From Talinum fruticosum (Eukaryota > Streptophyta > Magnoliopsida > Caryophyllales > Talinaceae), in the NCBI GenBank assembly GCA_021018815.1, contig JAITYX010000003.1:6186501-6250500 (forward strand): DNA of 64,000 nucleotides. The letters are read 5' to 3'. Each line of letters starts with the position of its first letter. Position 1 is the first letter of the stretch. Made by a program: the position numbers and the translations under genes. Of this stretch, positions 35,808 to 47,402 are shown in pieces. The notes beneath the pieces were generated by a model. That model saw nothing but the letters and a program-made list of their open reading frames with translations. It had not been told where the DNA came from and did not search any database.

Positions 35808-35826
35808 TCCCCAAGCAACGGCGCCA
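35808..35826 (-). other. PBS of the Athila-type element
   Basis: Sense TGGCGCCGTTGCTTGGGGA lies a few bases downstream of the 5' LTR end. The TGGCGCCGTTGCCGGGGA form is characteristic of Athila and related elements. Confidence 0.85.
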
Positions 35827-35832
35827 AAAACT

Positions 35833-37246
35833 TGACAGGCCGCAAGCACACGGTGTATGGTTATAGCTAGCCAAGGTCCATCCCACAAGGACTCGATCTA
35901 GCAACACACTATACTAGTCCTCTACTCAATTGCTAAGCTAATCGGGTTTTTGTAGTTTGTTTCTCTAAACTAGTTCTAAATATTAAAATCAAGGATATTA
36001 ATCTAAACTTAAATCCATGGGTAAAAACATCTAGGGATTTGCTAACCTAAACGATGAGTTTGATTATTTAAACATAATTTGTGCCATCATTTTTCAAGTA
36101 AATCAAGGATCGATAATCACAAAATTCTACCGCTCTTTCGATGCTTAATAGAATTGTTCTAATTAACCTATCAAACAACTTTCGCATGCCTTTTAAGTTA
36201 ATCAAAGTTAAGGATTTCAAATTATCAAAGTGATCCCCTAATTTACTATTCTTTTCTCAAATTTCATAAACTAGGTAGAAAGGTTGGTTGTCGGATTATT
36301 CTATTTCACTTTTCAATACATGATAGATTAATCTCTAAATACAAGTATTCTAGGCCTTCAAAACACTCATGAACATGATAAACACAACCTTCTATTGATC
36401 AAAATCAGAATTCAAGCACAAATCATGGAAAACTAATCAAACTTCATTGTTTCGGATTACAAATCCCTAAAAAAATAAACTACTTACACATAATTATTGA
36501 AAGCTTAAATAAAATCCAATACATGGAATCAAACCTCGAACAACAAAAATGATGAAGTAGATGATAGACTTGAAGAACTCCACTTGAATCTCTCGTCTTC
36601 GGATGGCAATCCCATAGCTCGCTTCAAAATTCTTCTTCGATCTACAAAAGTTTTTGGTTTGATGTGGATGAAAGGTATGGATGATGGCAATGGATCAATT
36701 CTGGATCTGCCTCCCCAAAAATCAGCTTAAATAAGCCATTAAAAAGTAATCAAGTGCCGAAACTGTCAAAACCGAATCGTCTCGACACAATTTACCTCCA
36801 ACAAGGGTCGTGTCCTCCGACATGGGCTGCTTGTGTTGGATGCTGGCACATGAAAACTTGAGGGAATGCTGAAAATGAGCCGTGTCCACCGACACAGAGC
36901 TACTGTTCTCAATGTAAAGGCTGTTAGGCAAGCTCACCTCCAACACGAGCTGTGTCCTCCGACATGGGCTGCCCATGCTTGGTTCTCTGGAAATGCAAAC
37001 TTTGAGAAATCAAGGGGAACGACCGTTTGATCGCAAAGCCGGATCGTGTTGGTCTTCTTAAGGCTCGTAACACTCACTAATCTCGGCAATTCTTGGCATT
37101 GGTGATCAAATCTGCAAAATCATCTCAAAACACCAAAATACAGGCGTAAAACCGGAAATGGAGCACAAACACACTCCTATTAATCGATTTTCCCAAAGAA
37201 AAGCATCAAAACGCCTAAGAAACTAATGCATTTTATTCACTTATGA
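35833..37246 (-). repeat. 5' LTR of the Athila-type element
   Basis: Same structure as 24908-26317. Its outer end reads TTATGA instead of TTATCA, so the terminal dinucleotide is mutated from CA to GA, yet the GGCAT duplication abuts it exactly. The palindromic modules recur at about 36798-36838, 36878-36910 and 36937-36980 with several substitutions. Confidence 0.9.
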
Positions 37247-37251
37247 GGCAT

Positions 37252-38402
37252 ATCCGGAATATGAGTATATTGAATATTAGACTTGAAATATTCCAGATTA
37301 ATAGATGAAGGTAATTAGTCCGTTAAATACTTTATTTAGGATAAGTCTTATCTAATTATGGACCAAAGTATATTTATACTTTGAGCTTAATGTTTTTGCG
37401 GGTTTTTCTAATGTCAATTATCTAAAGAAAAAGCAAAAAAAAAAAGGCTTCGACCAGTTAAAGCATTGCCGGACAAAAAGTCTGGAATTTCTGGAAAAAC
37501 TCAAAACTTACCAACAACCTTGTCCATTACTATTTTGGGTAATATTTTATTTACGAGTCTAACGGTCTTTTCTTTCTACTTTTCGAGTTTACACAAGATG
37601 GAAAAAAGTTGTTGGAAGTTAGGACCGAGGCACAACGACTATTTCAAGGTTGTCCAGAAATATGAGTAACTCGGACTATCCGTTACAACGGCTAGTTGAC
37701 TCGGACAACTTCAACAAAAAGACGTTGGAGGCTCAACGGCTATCTCTTCGAGGCATACTATTTATAGAAGCCTTAGCACAAGATTTGAACTGACAAATGG
37801 AAGAAAAAAAGAGACCATGTTGAACATCTTCTCTAGCATACAACTCCCAAACTGTAATTCTAATATTACGAGTTGTATTCTTCCGAGTAAGTTGTATTCT
37901 AATTCTTACTAGTCTTCTACTTTTTCTCTTTGACTGAGTTATAAAGGTTACCTTAACTCAATTGTTCCAAACTGTAAAGGTTACCTCACTTTGGAAGTAC
38001 TAGGTTAGATAAGGGAATTTCAAACCTTGAGAAAATTAGAGGATCCCAAGTTGATAAGGTAACTTCAACTTGGAAGTACTAGGTCGATCGGATAAGGTAA
38101 ATTCGAGCTTGGGAAAATTATAATAGATTTTTTTGGGAACAAATCTGGGTAGTCATATTAATTGTAATTGAGCATTCAATTAGTGGATTTGACTTGGTGT
38201 TTGGATTGACACTTGTCCGTGGTTTTTGGCCCGGGAGGGTTTCCACGTATTTCTTTGTGTTTTACACTTTTTGAGTCCAATCTAGCCTTAAAATATGTTT
38301 CTGTCTCTATTCTATGCAAAAGATTTTGATTTTCTCAAAAATCTTCCATCACCCTATTCACCCCTCTCTAGGGTAACTTAACTTCTCCAAGAGCAAACCT
38401 TC
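37252..38402 (+). repeat. Sirevirus-type LTR fragment, 5' end missing
   Basis: Collinear with S3 LTR positions from about 56995 onward: AATATTAGACTTG, CTTGGACTAAAGTA-like, TATTTATAGAAGCC TATA block (about 37746), GGAAGTACTAGGT, and the end CTCCAAGAGCAAACCTTCA at 38402. The first roughly 400 bp of the LTR are missing; the Athila target duplication sits at the left edge. No PBS follows, so it is a solo or truncated LTR, and it interrupts the Ogre leader. Confidence 0.75.
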
Positions 38403-39640
38403 ACAGTTGACTTTACACCGAGGTGTGATTACTCTCCACTAATAGCAAGCTTTCTCAATCTTTTAACCGAGAAGCATTGAGAATTCAAGTTCGAGTTATG
38501 CATCCCATAGGAGATTAAATTTGCAGATTATGAGCCACCATGTATCCGACTTAGAATTATCTTATGAACCATAAAACCTTGGTGGTCTAGGTTGTACCTA
38601 TTTTCATTTGCATGCTCGAGATAAATGTGGATGCTTTTAGTATTTAACCTTCTTCTTGTGAACCTTTTGTTTAAGTTAGGTAGTTGAGATTTGTTAAATA
38701 ACCCTTGCATGGGTGCAAAAATAAAATACAATAATGTACCTTCTTGAGTCGGTCTTTTTATGTGCATTTTAGCCAAAAGTGAAATTTTCCTTTCCCTTTT
38801 AGATCGGTCGGTTTATTGCATTTTTCGAGTCAATCCAAATATTTTCAGTCTTGGTCAACAATTCTCCGGACCATCCCCAACAACCGGACATAGCTGGTGC
38901 TGAATTCCAATCCAAGCTGTCGAGGTGGGTTTTTCTATGGCTCCCTTCCTTGTTTAGTAGGTCTTAGGTTTTAGCCTTGATCTTCCGCATATTTGCCTTT
39001 TTTATTGTAGAAGTGCATTATTCCAATTAGGTGGGTCTTTTGTTGTATTTTAGCCAACTTTAAATTCATCTCCAATTAAGTGAATCATTTATTGCATTAG
39101 CTAATTCTCAATTCATCTCAAATTAAGTGAGTCTTTTATTGCATTATCCAATACCAAATTCATATCCAATTAGATGAGTCTTTTGTTGTAGTTTAGCAAA
39201 CTTTAAAGTCATCTCAAATTAGGCGAGCCTTTTATTGCGTTAACCAATACCAAATTCATCTCCAATTAGGTGAGTCTTTTGTTGCATTTTAGCTTACTTG
39301 AATTTTATATTAAATTAGGGAGTCTTTTATTGCATTAGCCAATACCAAATTCATCTCCAATTAGGTGAGTCTTTTATTACATTTAGCCAATTTCTAAGTT
39401 TATCTCGTTTTAGGTGAGTTCATTTTGCATTGTTACATTAGCCAAAATAAATCTTTCTCGACGTAAGTAATTTAATGTGCATTATTGCATTCCATTTCGG
39501 TCGGTTTGTTTTCTTTATGCGCATCCAAATAAAAGAGTGTATTTTCCCCTTTTTCTTTTTTGGCTTAGTCTCTTATTGGGTGTAGCGCTTGAGTCCCTTC
39601 TCCCGAAAAGCTTGTTTCCTATAGCTCTGGTCCCGAGCAT
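38403..39640 (+). other. Ogre leader, part 2
   Basis: Untranslated sequence before the gag-like ORFs, including the 48-bp minisatellite annotated separately. No gene. Confidence 0.55.
39022..39470 (+). repeat. 48-bp minisatellite, nine copies, alternating subtypes
   Basis: Units are anchored on AATTAGGTGAGTCTTTT-TTGCATT and end in AATTCATCTCC. I count nine units of 46-49 bp. Two subtypes occur: one with TTTTGTTG...TTTAGC (units 1, 4, 6), and one with TTTTATTGCATTAGCCAATACC (units 2, 3, 5, 7). This gives a partly alternating dimer of about 96 bp. Ogre elements are known to carry variable tandem repeats in untranslated regions. Confidence 0.8.
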
Positions 39641-39679
39641 TTATCCTTCTTGGTTGCAGAATAGGGAAGACAACTTCAA

Positions 39680-41040
39680 ATGGGTTTCTTCGAGTATCCG
39701 GATTCGAAATGGTTGGAACGGTTGAGTAGGGAGTTCGAGTGCAACACCTTTGTGTTCAACGCCTCCCCGATCAACTCCGATGTGACCAACCTCGGTGCTC
39801 TTAACATCGATTCGATCAATCTTTCAACGTCGGATAGTACCTAAAAACAATTCCCCTCCAATTGATGAAAAACCATAGACGTCTCCCATAAGAACTTTGA
39901 TCAATGAATCTTCGACTAAAATGGAAGCCAGGACTAAGGCTCAAGATAAGAAAATAAAACCTATGTCTAAATCCTTTCTCTTATTCTAAAGACTCTATAG
40001 AAAATGATAAAAACAAAGAGGAAGAGAAAGAAAAAGGATCTTGGTCACCACTTAATGGTCAATCCAATAGTCAACAACTATGTAATGGCTTACCTCCTCT
40101 AGAAACTAACCCTAAACCTCGACTCGATCCTTACATAGATCAAATAGAGATAATTCTAAGGGAATGCTCCATGTTCAAAAACCACTATTATGACTTTATA
40201 GGATTCACTTTAATCCCTAAAGGAAAGCTCGATCCTAAGTTTACCATACAAGACATAAATTTTACGGTTATGAGAAATGTACACGAAGACATATACCATG
40301 TCATTTTCCCTTGGACATTCAATAAGGATCTCATGATACGGTATAACATAGTTGATGCATGAAAGCTCACCAATTGGACTGAATTTTGCAAGGAGTTCCT
40401 ACATCAATACTCCTACAACCCCGACTTACCAGTTATTCTTCGTGACTTGGAAATGATTAAACAAGAAGAGAAAGAAAGTTTCACATACTTTCTCACTAGG
40501 TAGAGGGCAAAGACTGCCCATATGGTAAACCGACCTTCCGAGAAGGACTAAGTTAGAATTTTCGTGAACAATATCAATTTCTTGTCTTTCATGAGCTTCA
40601 CGACTTTTAGAGATGCGAGTATGTTGATTGAAGAAAAACACTCGCCGCGACCACAAAAGTCATGGCAAGTTATAGAGACAACTACCAGAATAAGAACAAG
40701 AAGACCTCCAATACAGGCAATACTTGTAGGGGTGTAGATGTCACTCCCTCAACAAGTATACCGACTACATTCTAGTGGACATTACCTATGCTCAACCACT
40801 CGGATCGTTTACTCTACAAGGGAAAGATCGAACTTCCGCCCATTAAAGTAGATTCGAAATTGCGAGACAGTCAAAGAATTGGGATGCATGAAATTTTACA
40901 AATACCGTTGTGCACGAGGAAACAATACTGAACAATGTTGGACTTTTAAGAATAATTTGACGAGTATGTTTTGTGATGGTCAACATCCTTTTCCTAAGGT
41001 CGCTCGTAAGCCGAGTAACAAAAAAATCCATTTAGTGGAA
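39680..41040 (+). pseudogene. gag region of the Ogre/Tat element
   Basis: Starts near ATG 39680 (GFFEYPDSKWLERLSREFE). The best open part (40171-40362 and onward) includes FKNHYYDFIGFTLIPKGKL, NWTEFCKEFLHQYSYNPDLP, LRDLEMIKQEEKESFTYFLTR and NRPSEKDQVRIFVNNI, the Tat/Ogre gag pattern (W..F...F..Y.YN and ESF..Y..RWR). A degenerate zinc-binding stretch RCARGNNTEQCWTFKNNL lies near 40890-40960. Stops and frameshifts are frequent. Confidence 0.7.
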
Positions 41041-41519
41041 CTTTAGCCATCTTTTCCGAGCCCATTCCAGGTCGGTGGTATCTTTCTGTCTTTATTCAAG
41101 ACATAGAAGAACCCAAGTTACAAATTAGCCTACCGCCAATGGATATAGAAATATGTGGATTGTAGGCAATTCATGAAGAAGAAGTCTATGAGACTAAGAA
41201 TGACAATGACGATGACTTCTAGGGCACATAACCCTTAGAAAATGATGACTTTTGGCGAGAACCAAAGACCTCTCGAAGTTTAGTTTCGAATAAGATCCGG
41301 ACGATATAATGCACCAACAGGTCCACAATAGAATTCAGAGGTCCCAAAAGAAAAATAAATTGTTAAAAAGGGAGATTTAATCCTTGAGCAGTTTCGAAGC
41401 TCAAAGTCGACATATCCATTTGGCAATTAATATCCACGTCTCGAAGTCTAGACAAGCCTTGATTGATGCACTTAGCAAGATTGAGGTATCTCTTGAAGTC
41501 TTACCTAAATAAATAGTAA

Positions 41520-41990
41520 GTGTGGTTAATACTGGGAATGACACCATCGCTTTTGATAAAAAGGATCTAATTAAAGAAGGTATTATACACAACAATGCTC
41601 TTTATTTAACCGTGACTTGCATTAACAAGTTTGTAATTTTGACCCTAATAGATAACATGTCAACTGTAAATGTCTGTCCATGGAGGAATGCTAAGAGGCT
41701 AGGTATAAAAGAGCAACAACTCTCCAAATGAGCCGTTCATCTCGGAGCCTATGACAATTCCAAAAGAACAGTTTTAGGAACGGTGACTCTCCCTATCAAT
41801 GTTAGGCCAGTGGTAAAGAACATCAATTTTCAAGTCCTGGACATTTCGCCACCTTCAACTTTCTTCTAAAGCACCCTTGGTTATATGACCACCAAGAAGT
41901 TCCCTTTACACTTGCACCAAAAATCAAAATCATCATCAAAGGACAAGTGATAACCATTAAGGGGATAACCTTTGTGCTACAATAACTTCA
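41520..41990 (+). pseudogene. Ogre/Tat protease region
   Basis: TCINKFVILTLIDNMSTVNVCPW is the protease strand with the active-site position DNMS; related elements have DNGS here. It is followed by LGAYDNSKRTVLGTVTLPI and VLDISPPSTF, which match the Ogre protease order. Not functional: active-site Gly changed to Met and multiple stops. Confidence 0.65.
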
Positions 41991-43059
41991 AAAGAGTCCG
42001 CTGTTGAAATTGAACACGATGTCAATGACAAAAAGCTATATGGATTTGAGGTCTGTAGCTGCTATAGAAAAGGATAAAACACCTCTAGATTTTAAACCTT
42101 ATATTAACCCTTGCATCCATTCAATGTTAAGGAAGAAGGGTCATTTTCTTTGATCACCTATAGGACGGAGGGGATACCACCTAATCTATCCACCCCTAAA
42201 ACCAATTAACAATTACAAATTCAGCCTATGCTACCACCCAACTGCCAAAGAAGTAGCCTACGATACGTGGGAAATTCAAGCTAAGAGGACAACACCTTTA
42301 ACAGTCCACTCAATTAAACCCTATCCTCGCACTTCGAATGGGCAATTTTTGAAGGAAGGACATGACATACCCTATTATGGTTTACTTGGGCTTAGAAATT
42401 TTCAATAACTATCAGATGCTAGAAGAGGAGGTACCCTACCTCCTTAAAAAGAACAATCCACCCTAGACTGGACCAACTTGGCAGAAAGCAACATCTTCGT
42501 TCGGACAACGAAGCGCATGGAGAGGGATATGGTTTCGATCATTGTCCAAACCTATGTCACACCCAAAGTTGGACCTATAAAGGTTCATCACCGACGTAGA
42601 CGAAGATCACTTGGATTGACACTAAAGAAGGCTAAGAATTTCTCTGTCATTCGAGAAGAGCAATCGCTTCAAAGTTTAGGGCTAGGGCTAACTTTTATTT
42701 TCCTAATTCTCTCTGTTCTTCTTCCAATTATGCTATTTCAATTTTTGAGTTTGATGTATTTATTTTTTGATTGAATAAAATGAATATTTTCGCTACTCCT
42801 TACCTTCTCCTATTATTAGTTGTTTTGCCAGTAATGATGAACAAAAATCCTTGAGGAATTAATAAAAGTTATGGAAGATCATGAAAATCTCTCACCTAAT
42901 TTACATGAAACAATCACCATTAACTTGGATCTCCAAATCAACCCCAAGAGGTCAAGATTTGGAAAACTCTAAGTCTAGAAAATTATAAGCATTTTACATC
43001 ACTCTTTGCAGAGTATATAAATGTCTTTGCCTGGTCCTACAAAGATATGTCGGGGATGA
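41991..43059 (+). other. Ogre/Tat internal spacer between protease and RT
   Basis: Decayed pol sequence. One open stretch (42478-42774) ends in a hydrophobic segment (LTFIFLILSVLLPIMLFQFLSLMYLFF) that may be chance. Ogre elements carry an intron in this interval, but no clear splice pair was identified. Confidence 0.4.
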
Positions 43060-44127
43060 TCCTAGTATAGTGGAACGTAAAATTCCACTCTATGAAGATG
43101 CCAAGCCGGTTAAGCAAAAAGCTTAGGAGAATGAAGCTTGAGTAGGACTTAAAGATTAAGAAGGAGGTTCAAAAGTAGTTAGATGTCGAGTTCATTAGGG
43201 TAGTACACTACCCTAAGTGAGTAGTAAGCGTCATGCCGGTTCCAAAGAAAGATAAAAAGGTTAGAATGTGTCTCGAGTTTAGGGATTTGAATAAGGCAAG
43301 CCCCAAGGACGATATTCCTAGACCCTACATAGATGTTTTAATTGAGAGCACCGAAGGTCATGCTCTACTCTCTTTTATTGATGGTTATGCCGACTATAAC
43401 CAAGTTAAGATGATAGAGGAGGACATGGAGAAAATGACCTTCATTACTCAATATAGTAATGTCGTTCATATTGAAGAATGTCGAGCCACATATCGGAGGA
43501 TAGCCATGACTTTGGTGCATAATATAATCCAAAAAGAAGGTGACGTCTACATCGACGACATGATCATCAAATCCAAAGACAGGGTGGGGCACTTACCTAG
43601 CCTTAGAAAATTCTTCAAAAGACTATGAAAGTATAACATGCGCCTAAACTCTCGAAGTGTGCCTGCAGGGTGACCTTAGGTAAGTCTGTTAGGCTATGTG
43701 GTCAGACATAGAGGAATTAAAGTTGATCCATTCAAGATCTAGGCCATTCAGGAGATTCCACTACCCAAGATCAAGAAGGAAGTATGAGGTTTTCTAAGAC
43801 TTACGGAATAAATTAATCGTTTCATATCAAAACCGACTATGGTATATGAACCCATCTTCAAAAAGATCAAGAAAAGAGCCAAACCTATTTGGGATAATGA
43901 ATACTAAGCAACATTTGAAAAGGTTAAGATGTACTTGGCCAATCCGCCCTTTTAATTATGCCACAACCTGGCAAACCATTACTTTTACATCTCGCCACCA
44001 TAGAGACGACAATGGGAGCGATGCTAGCCCAAAGGGATGAAAAAGAGAACATGTCGTGTACTACCTAAGTAAGAAGTTCTTAGAGTATAAAACCCGGTAT
44101 CCTCTTATAGGAACCACGGCCGACCAG
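43060..44127 (+). pseudogene. Ogre/Tat reverse transcriptase and RNase H start, truncated
   Basis: MPVPKKDKKVRMCLEFRDLNKASPKD opens the RT at 43233, followed by HALLSFIDGYADYNQVKM, EDMEKMTFITQY and the catalytic box DVYIDDMIIKS near 43548-43574. NMRLNSRSVPAG, LLGYVVRHRGIKVDP-like and TYYL-type RNase H fragments (EHVVYYLSKKFLEYKTRYP-like) follow. The element stops abruptly at about 44127 against an LTR in the other orientation; integrase is missing. Confidence 0.8.
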
Positions 44128-44874
44128 GGCATGCCTGAGCTTCCTTACTTGTATCGGTTTCCTTTTGTAAACATTCATTTTGAAGATGGTTTTTGAAAGT
44201 CAATTTTGGAATGTGGGGATGAACCTTTTATCAAGATTTTCGAATTCTATTAAATTGAGTTGAAATGAATTGAATCAGATTGATTGGCGGTTTTATTAAC
44301 CATTTTATTTCGAAATAATTTTTAGAAGTCCCGGGATATTATTTCTTAACGGATCGGAATAAAGAAATTAGGGTTTCTGTTTAGCAGTGAGGCTTTGGGG
44401 CCGGATCGGTGTGAAAACACCAATCCGGACGGAAGCCTCACCCACCGGCTGTCCGGCACCGGCCAAAGCCAACGCCGTACGGTGAGTGGCGTCGGCCGGT
44501 GGCCGTGGTTGAAGCAATTCAGCCTCGGCCTCCGGCTTGGCTGGCAGATCCACAATCCCTTTTTTTTTTTTTATCCTGAAGTGAGAAAAGCTGAGATGTA
44601 AATTTAGAAGAAATAAATAAAAGGGAGTCACCGATCGGTTTTATGAGAGAAAAACTAACAAAAACAAAATAAAAATTTTCTCTTCCAATCTTAGTATAGG
44701 AAAACTAAGACTAAAAGAGACTAAAAATGACTCCATCGGTGTTTGAACAGAGAATCGGATTTGAGGGCGAGGGTACGAAACATAGGGATAAACCCTTACG
44801 TTCGCCCGTCCGACGACAACCATTACTATTTTAAGTAGTGAATTAAAATCATGTAAAAAAACAAGCAAGCAAGC
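44128..44874 (-). repeat. Ogre-type LTR fragment, reverse orientation
   Basis: Its reverse complement is collinear with 23640-24260 (see that entry). It contains a GC-rich palindromic block (CCACCGGC...GCCGGCCGGTGG) at about 44440-44500. The flanking element is not present, so it is a truncated LTR that ends the Ogre internal region. Confidence 0.7.
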
Positions 44875-44877
44875 AAC

Positions 44878-45267
44878 CACTACTACAAAACTACTAAATA
44901 GCAACGGACATTAGCGACGGAAACAAGTCCGTCGCCACATAGCAACGGAATTAGCGACGGATCTGCGATGGAATCTGCCGATCGTGTCGACAACGACGGA
45001 ATTAGCGACGGACATAACAATCCGTCGTTAATTTAGCATCAGCGACGGAAAGTTCCGTCGCTATTCCGTTGTTGAATTAAATAGCGACGGAATATTCCGT
45101 CGCTAACGATAGATTGAGTTTTCAGATTTAAGAAAACCCAAAAAAAAATTAAACAAAATTTTATTAGTGTTTAGGAACGGAATAATCCGTCGCTGATCCG
45201 TCGATAAATTAAAATTTTCTTTTAGCGACTGAACAGACGATGGACTTTTCCGTCGCTAAATCCGAAT
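44878..45267 (+). mobile_element. CACTA (En/Spm) element, one end only
   Basis: CACTACTACAAAAC at 44878 is the CACTA terminal motif. It is followed by about a dozen copies of AGCGACGGAA/TTCCGTCGCTA in both orientations, the subterminal repeats usual in this superfamily. The opposite terminus (TTTTGTAGTAGTG) is not found, so the copy is one-ended. Confidence 0.8.
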
Positions 45268-45403
45268 AAATTCAGATTTGGCTTTTTGGCCGGACCGACC
45301 TTGTGGGCTTCCTACGTATCCACAATAACGGAAATCGAGGCCTTTGTAGTTCAAAAAGAAATAGCTGATTTGGTTTTGGTCCTTTTTTATTTATTTTTGG
45401 AAG
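45268..45403 (-). repeat. Ogre-type LTR fragment continued beyond CACTA
   Basis: TGTGGGCTTCCTACGTATCC and GGAAATCGAGGCC belong to the upstream part of Ogre/Tat LTRs when read in reverse; together with 44128-44874 this indicates the CACTA fragment inserted into this LTR. Confidence 0.5.
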
Positions 45404-45407
45404 ACAG

Positions 45408-46977
45408 TGAAGGTTTGCTCGGGAGAGTCCGAGTCACCCTAGAGGGGGTGAATAGGGTGATAGAAAATTCTTTGCGAAAACACACTCTTTTTGACAGAAA
45501 AGAGGCAAAGACAGCTTACGAGTCTAAACACGGGGTCGAAAAGATTGGACTCGAAAGCAATGAATCGGAATAAACAAGCACGAGTAAGGTCAGTCCGAGT
45601 CTAGAATGAACTCGGAAAGAGAACACAGAGATTTTACGTGGAAACCCTCCTAGGGCGGAAAACCACGGCCCGTGTCAATCCGGACACGAAGTCAAATCCA
45701 CTATTTTGAGTCCACAAAATACCGTGAACCGATCGAACCCGAGTTGCTCCCTTGGACAACTCTATACAAGTTTTCCTCGACTCGAAGTTACCTTATCTCG
45801 ATCTAGTACTTCCTAGCTGAGATAACCCTTATAGCTAGGGACAACTAAGCTGAGTTAACCTTTACAGCTTAGTCAAGGGACCTTACAAAGAATGTAAGAA
45901 GAGTTTATAACTTAGTACAAGACCTTACAACTCGGAGAGTACGGAATTACAGAATGGGAGTTGTAAGTAGAAGATTGGAAGTAAATACAATGACTTTTCT
46001 CAAGTATATGTATTAACAATAGAATCGGCAATCTTCAAGTCTTGTGAAGTGGCTTCTATTTATAGATAACCAAGCAGAGTAGCCGTTATCTCTTTCTGCC
46101 GACCGAGAGTCCTCTATGACCGTTGATAATGGCTTTCCGAGTCACTCGGAAAGTATCCGTTGAAATATGGACGTTGGACAACGGTTTAACTCTCTTGGAA
46201 GTCCCAAAACCATCGGTTGTGTTTTGAAAAATAAGGTGGAAACCACCGTTAGGCTTAGCGTCCCAGCTTTCCGGATATGGAACCAGATAGCTTCGACACA
46301 ATCTTCCGGGACTAAAGCAGAGAAAGTGAAAAGCCATATCTCGCTGGTGATTTGACGTTCGAAGCTAGCTACTTTTGTAGTTAGAAAAGATATCCTCGAT
46401 TGAATAACCTACAAAAGTAAAAACACCTTCGGTTCTCAAAGTATAAAAATACTTTGGTCCAAGGTTAGACACGGATAAAATAATTATGATAATTACGCAA
46501 TTGATTATCTCGAGTCGAGAAGAAATGGAATTTTCGAGTCTAATGTCCATGATACTCGGAATTCCATATGACTTAGTCTTAAGCAAAGAATCAAGTTCTA
46601 TAACGAATATCGAGTGGGAAAAACTTGATATAGACTAAGCATGAGAAGAACTACGAATGCCGACTATGCAAACAATAGAATAGATAACCATAAGTCGATT
46701 CTCGAGTGAGAAACGGCGGAATACCGGTATATTAAAAAAGCGATTAGTCCGAGTGAGAGTGGACTCGGAATAAAGAACTAGTTTTCGAGTCGCTAACCGA
46801 AAAGCGATAAAAGAGATAATTGAGGGCCGAAATACTTAGAGAAAATATTATTTTACTCAAGTAAGTTTCTAGGACGCAGAGAATGCGTTGGAATCAAAAC
46901 TCTATATGAATAACATCGTTATACCCGATTCCTTTTGCATGACTCAGAAAGATATTGAGCGATGATCCGAGTCTTCA
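45408..46977 (-). repeat. 3' LTR of S2
   Basis: TGAAGGTTTGCTCGG at 45408 to GTCTTCA at 46977 on the plus strand. The TATA box (TATTTATA on plus) lies at 46057-46064. AACGG motifs lie nearby, for example GGACAACGG at about 46178. Confidence 0.92.
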
Positions 46978-46994
46978 ATCTCCCCTTTTTGATG
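46978..46994 (-). other. Polypurine tract of S2
   Basis: Sense CATCAAAAAGGGGAGAT directly before the 3' LTR start TGAAGACTCGG. Confidence 0.9.
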
Positions 46995-47402
46995 AAAGGC
47001 ATTCCATACTTAAACGAAACTTCGTTAGAGGAAAATAGATTGATTCCGAGTAGTTCGCTCATGAGTAATGCATATTGAATAAGTTAGAGCAATATATAAT
47101 ATATCAAAGCAAAATAAAATAAAGTATGCTTTTCACATTAACTCGAAAAAATAATAGAGAACTCGTAAATTAATAATGAAATGCATCACTTCATTAAAAG
47201 CGATTACAAGGGAATAAACTCCTCTAAACGAGACAACCAGCTTTCGACTACATTTCTCCCCTTGCCTTTCAAAGCAAAAACAAAGAAACAAAAAGAAGGG
47301 AGAAAAGTACAAGGTATACACATTAGTTGTCCGGACAAAAGAAAATATGAACGAAGAAATTTTGGAGACACCGAGGAATTGTGACTCAGTGCATGGCTCC
47401 AA
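46995..47402 (-). other. S2 3' untranslated region
   Basis: About 400 bp between the additional ORF and the PPT; no coding signal. Confidence 0.6.

Larger units (their letters stand above)
24908..37246 (-). mobile_element. Athila-type Ty3/gypsy element, complete ends, 12.3 kb
   Basis: Two LTRs of about 1.41 kb (24908-26317 and 35833-37246) enclose gag, protease, RT, RNase H, integrase and an env-like region on the minus strand. GGCAT lies at 24903-24907 and again at 37247-37251, a perfect 5-bp target duplication. The PBS (TGGCGCCGTTGC form) and the 2-kb 3' untranslated stretch match the Athila lineage. LTR differences are scattered rather than clustered, and all frames are broken, so the insertion is old. 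Confidence 0.92.

Noticed and set aside
42478..42774. 98-codon ORF with a hydrophobic C-terminus that looks like a membrane segment
   Set aside because: Lies inside decayed Ogre pol; the membrane-like stretch is AT-rich chance sequence with no signal or partner.
44395..44601. 68-codon ORF in the GC-rich part of the reversed Ogre-type LTR
   Set aside because: Palindromic GC-rich LTR sequence; no domain.
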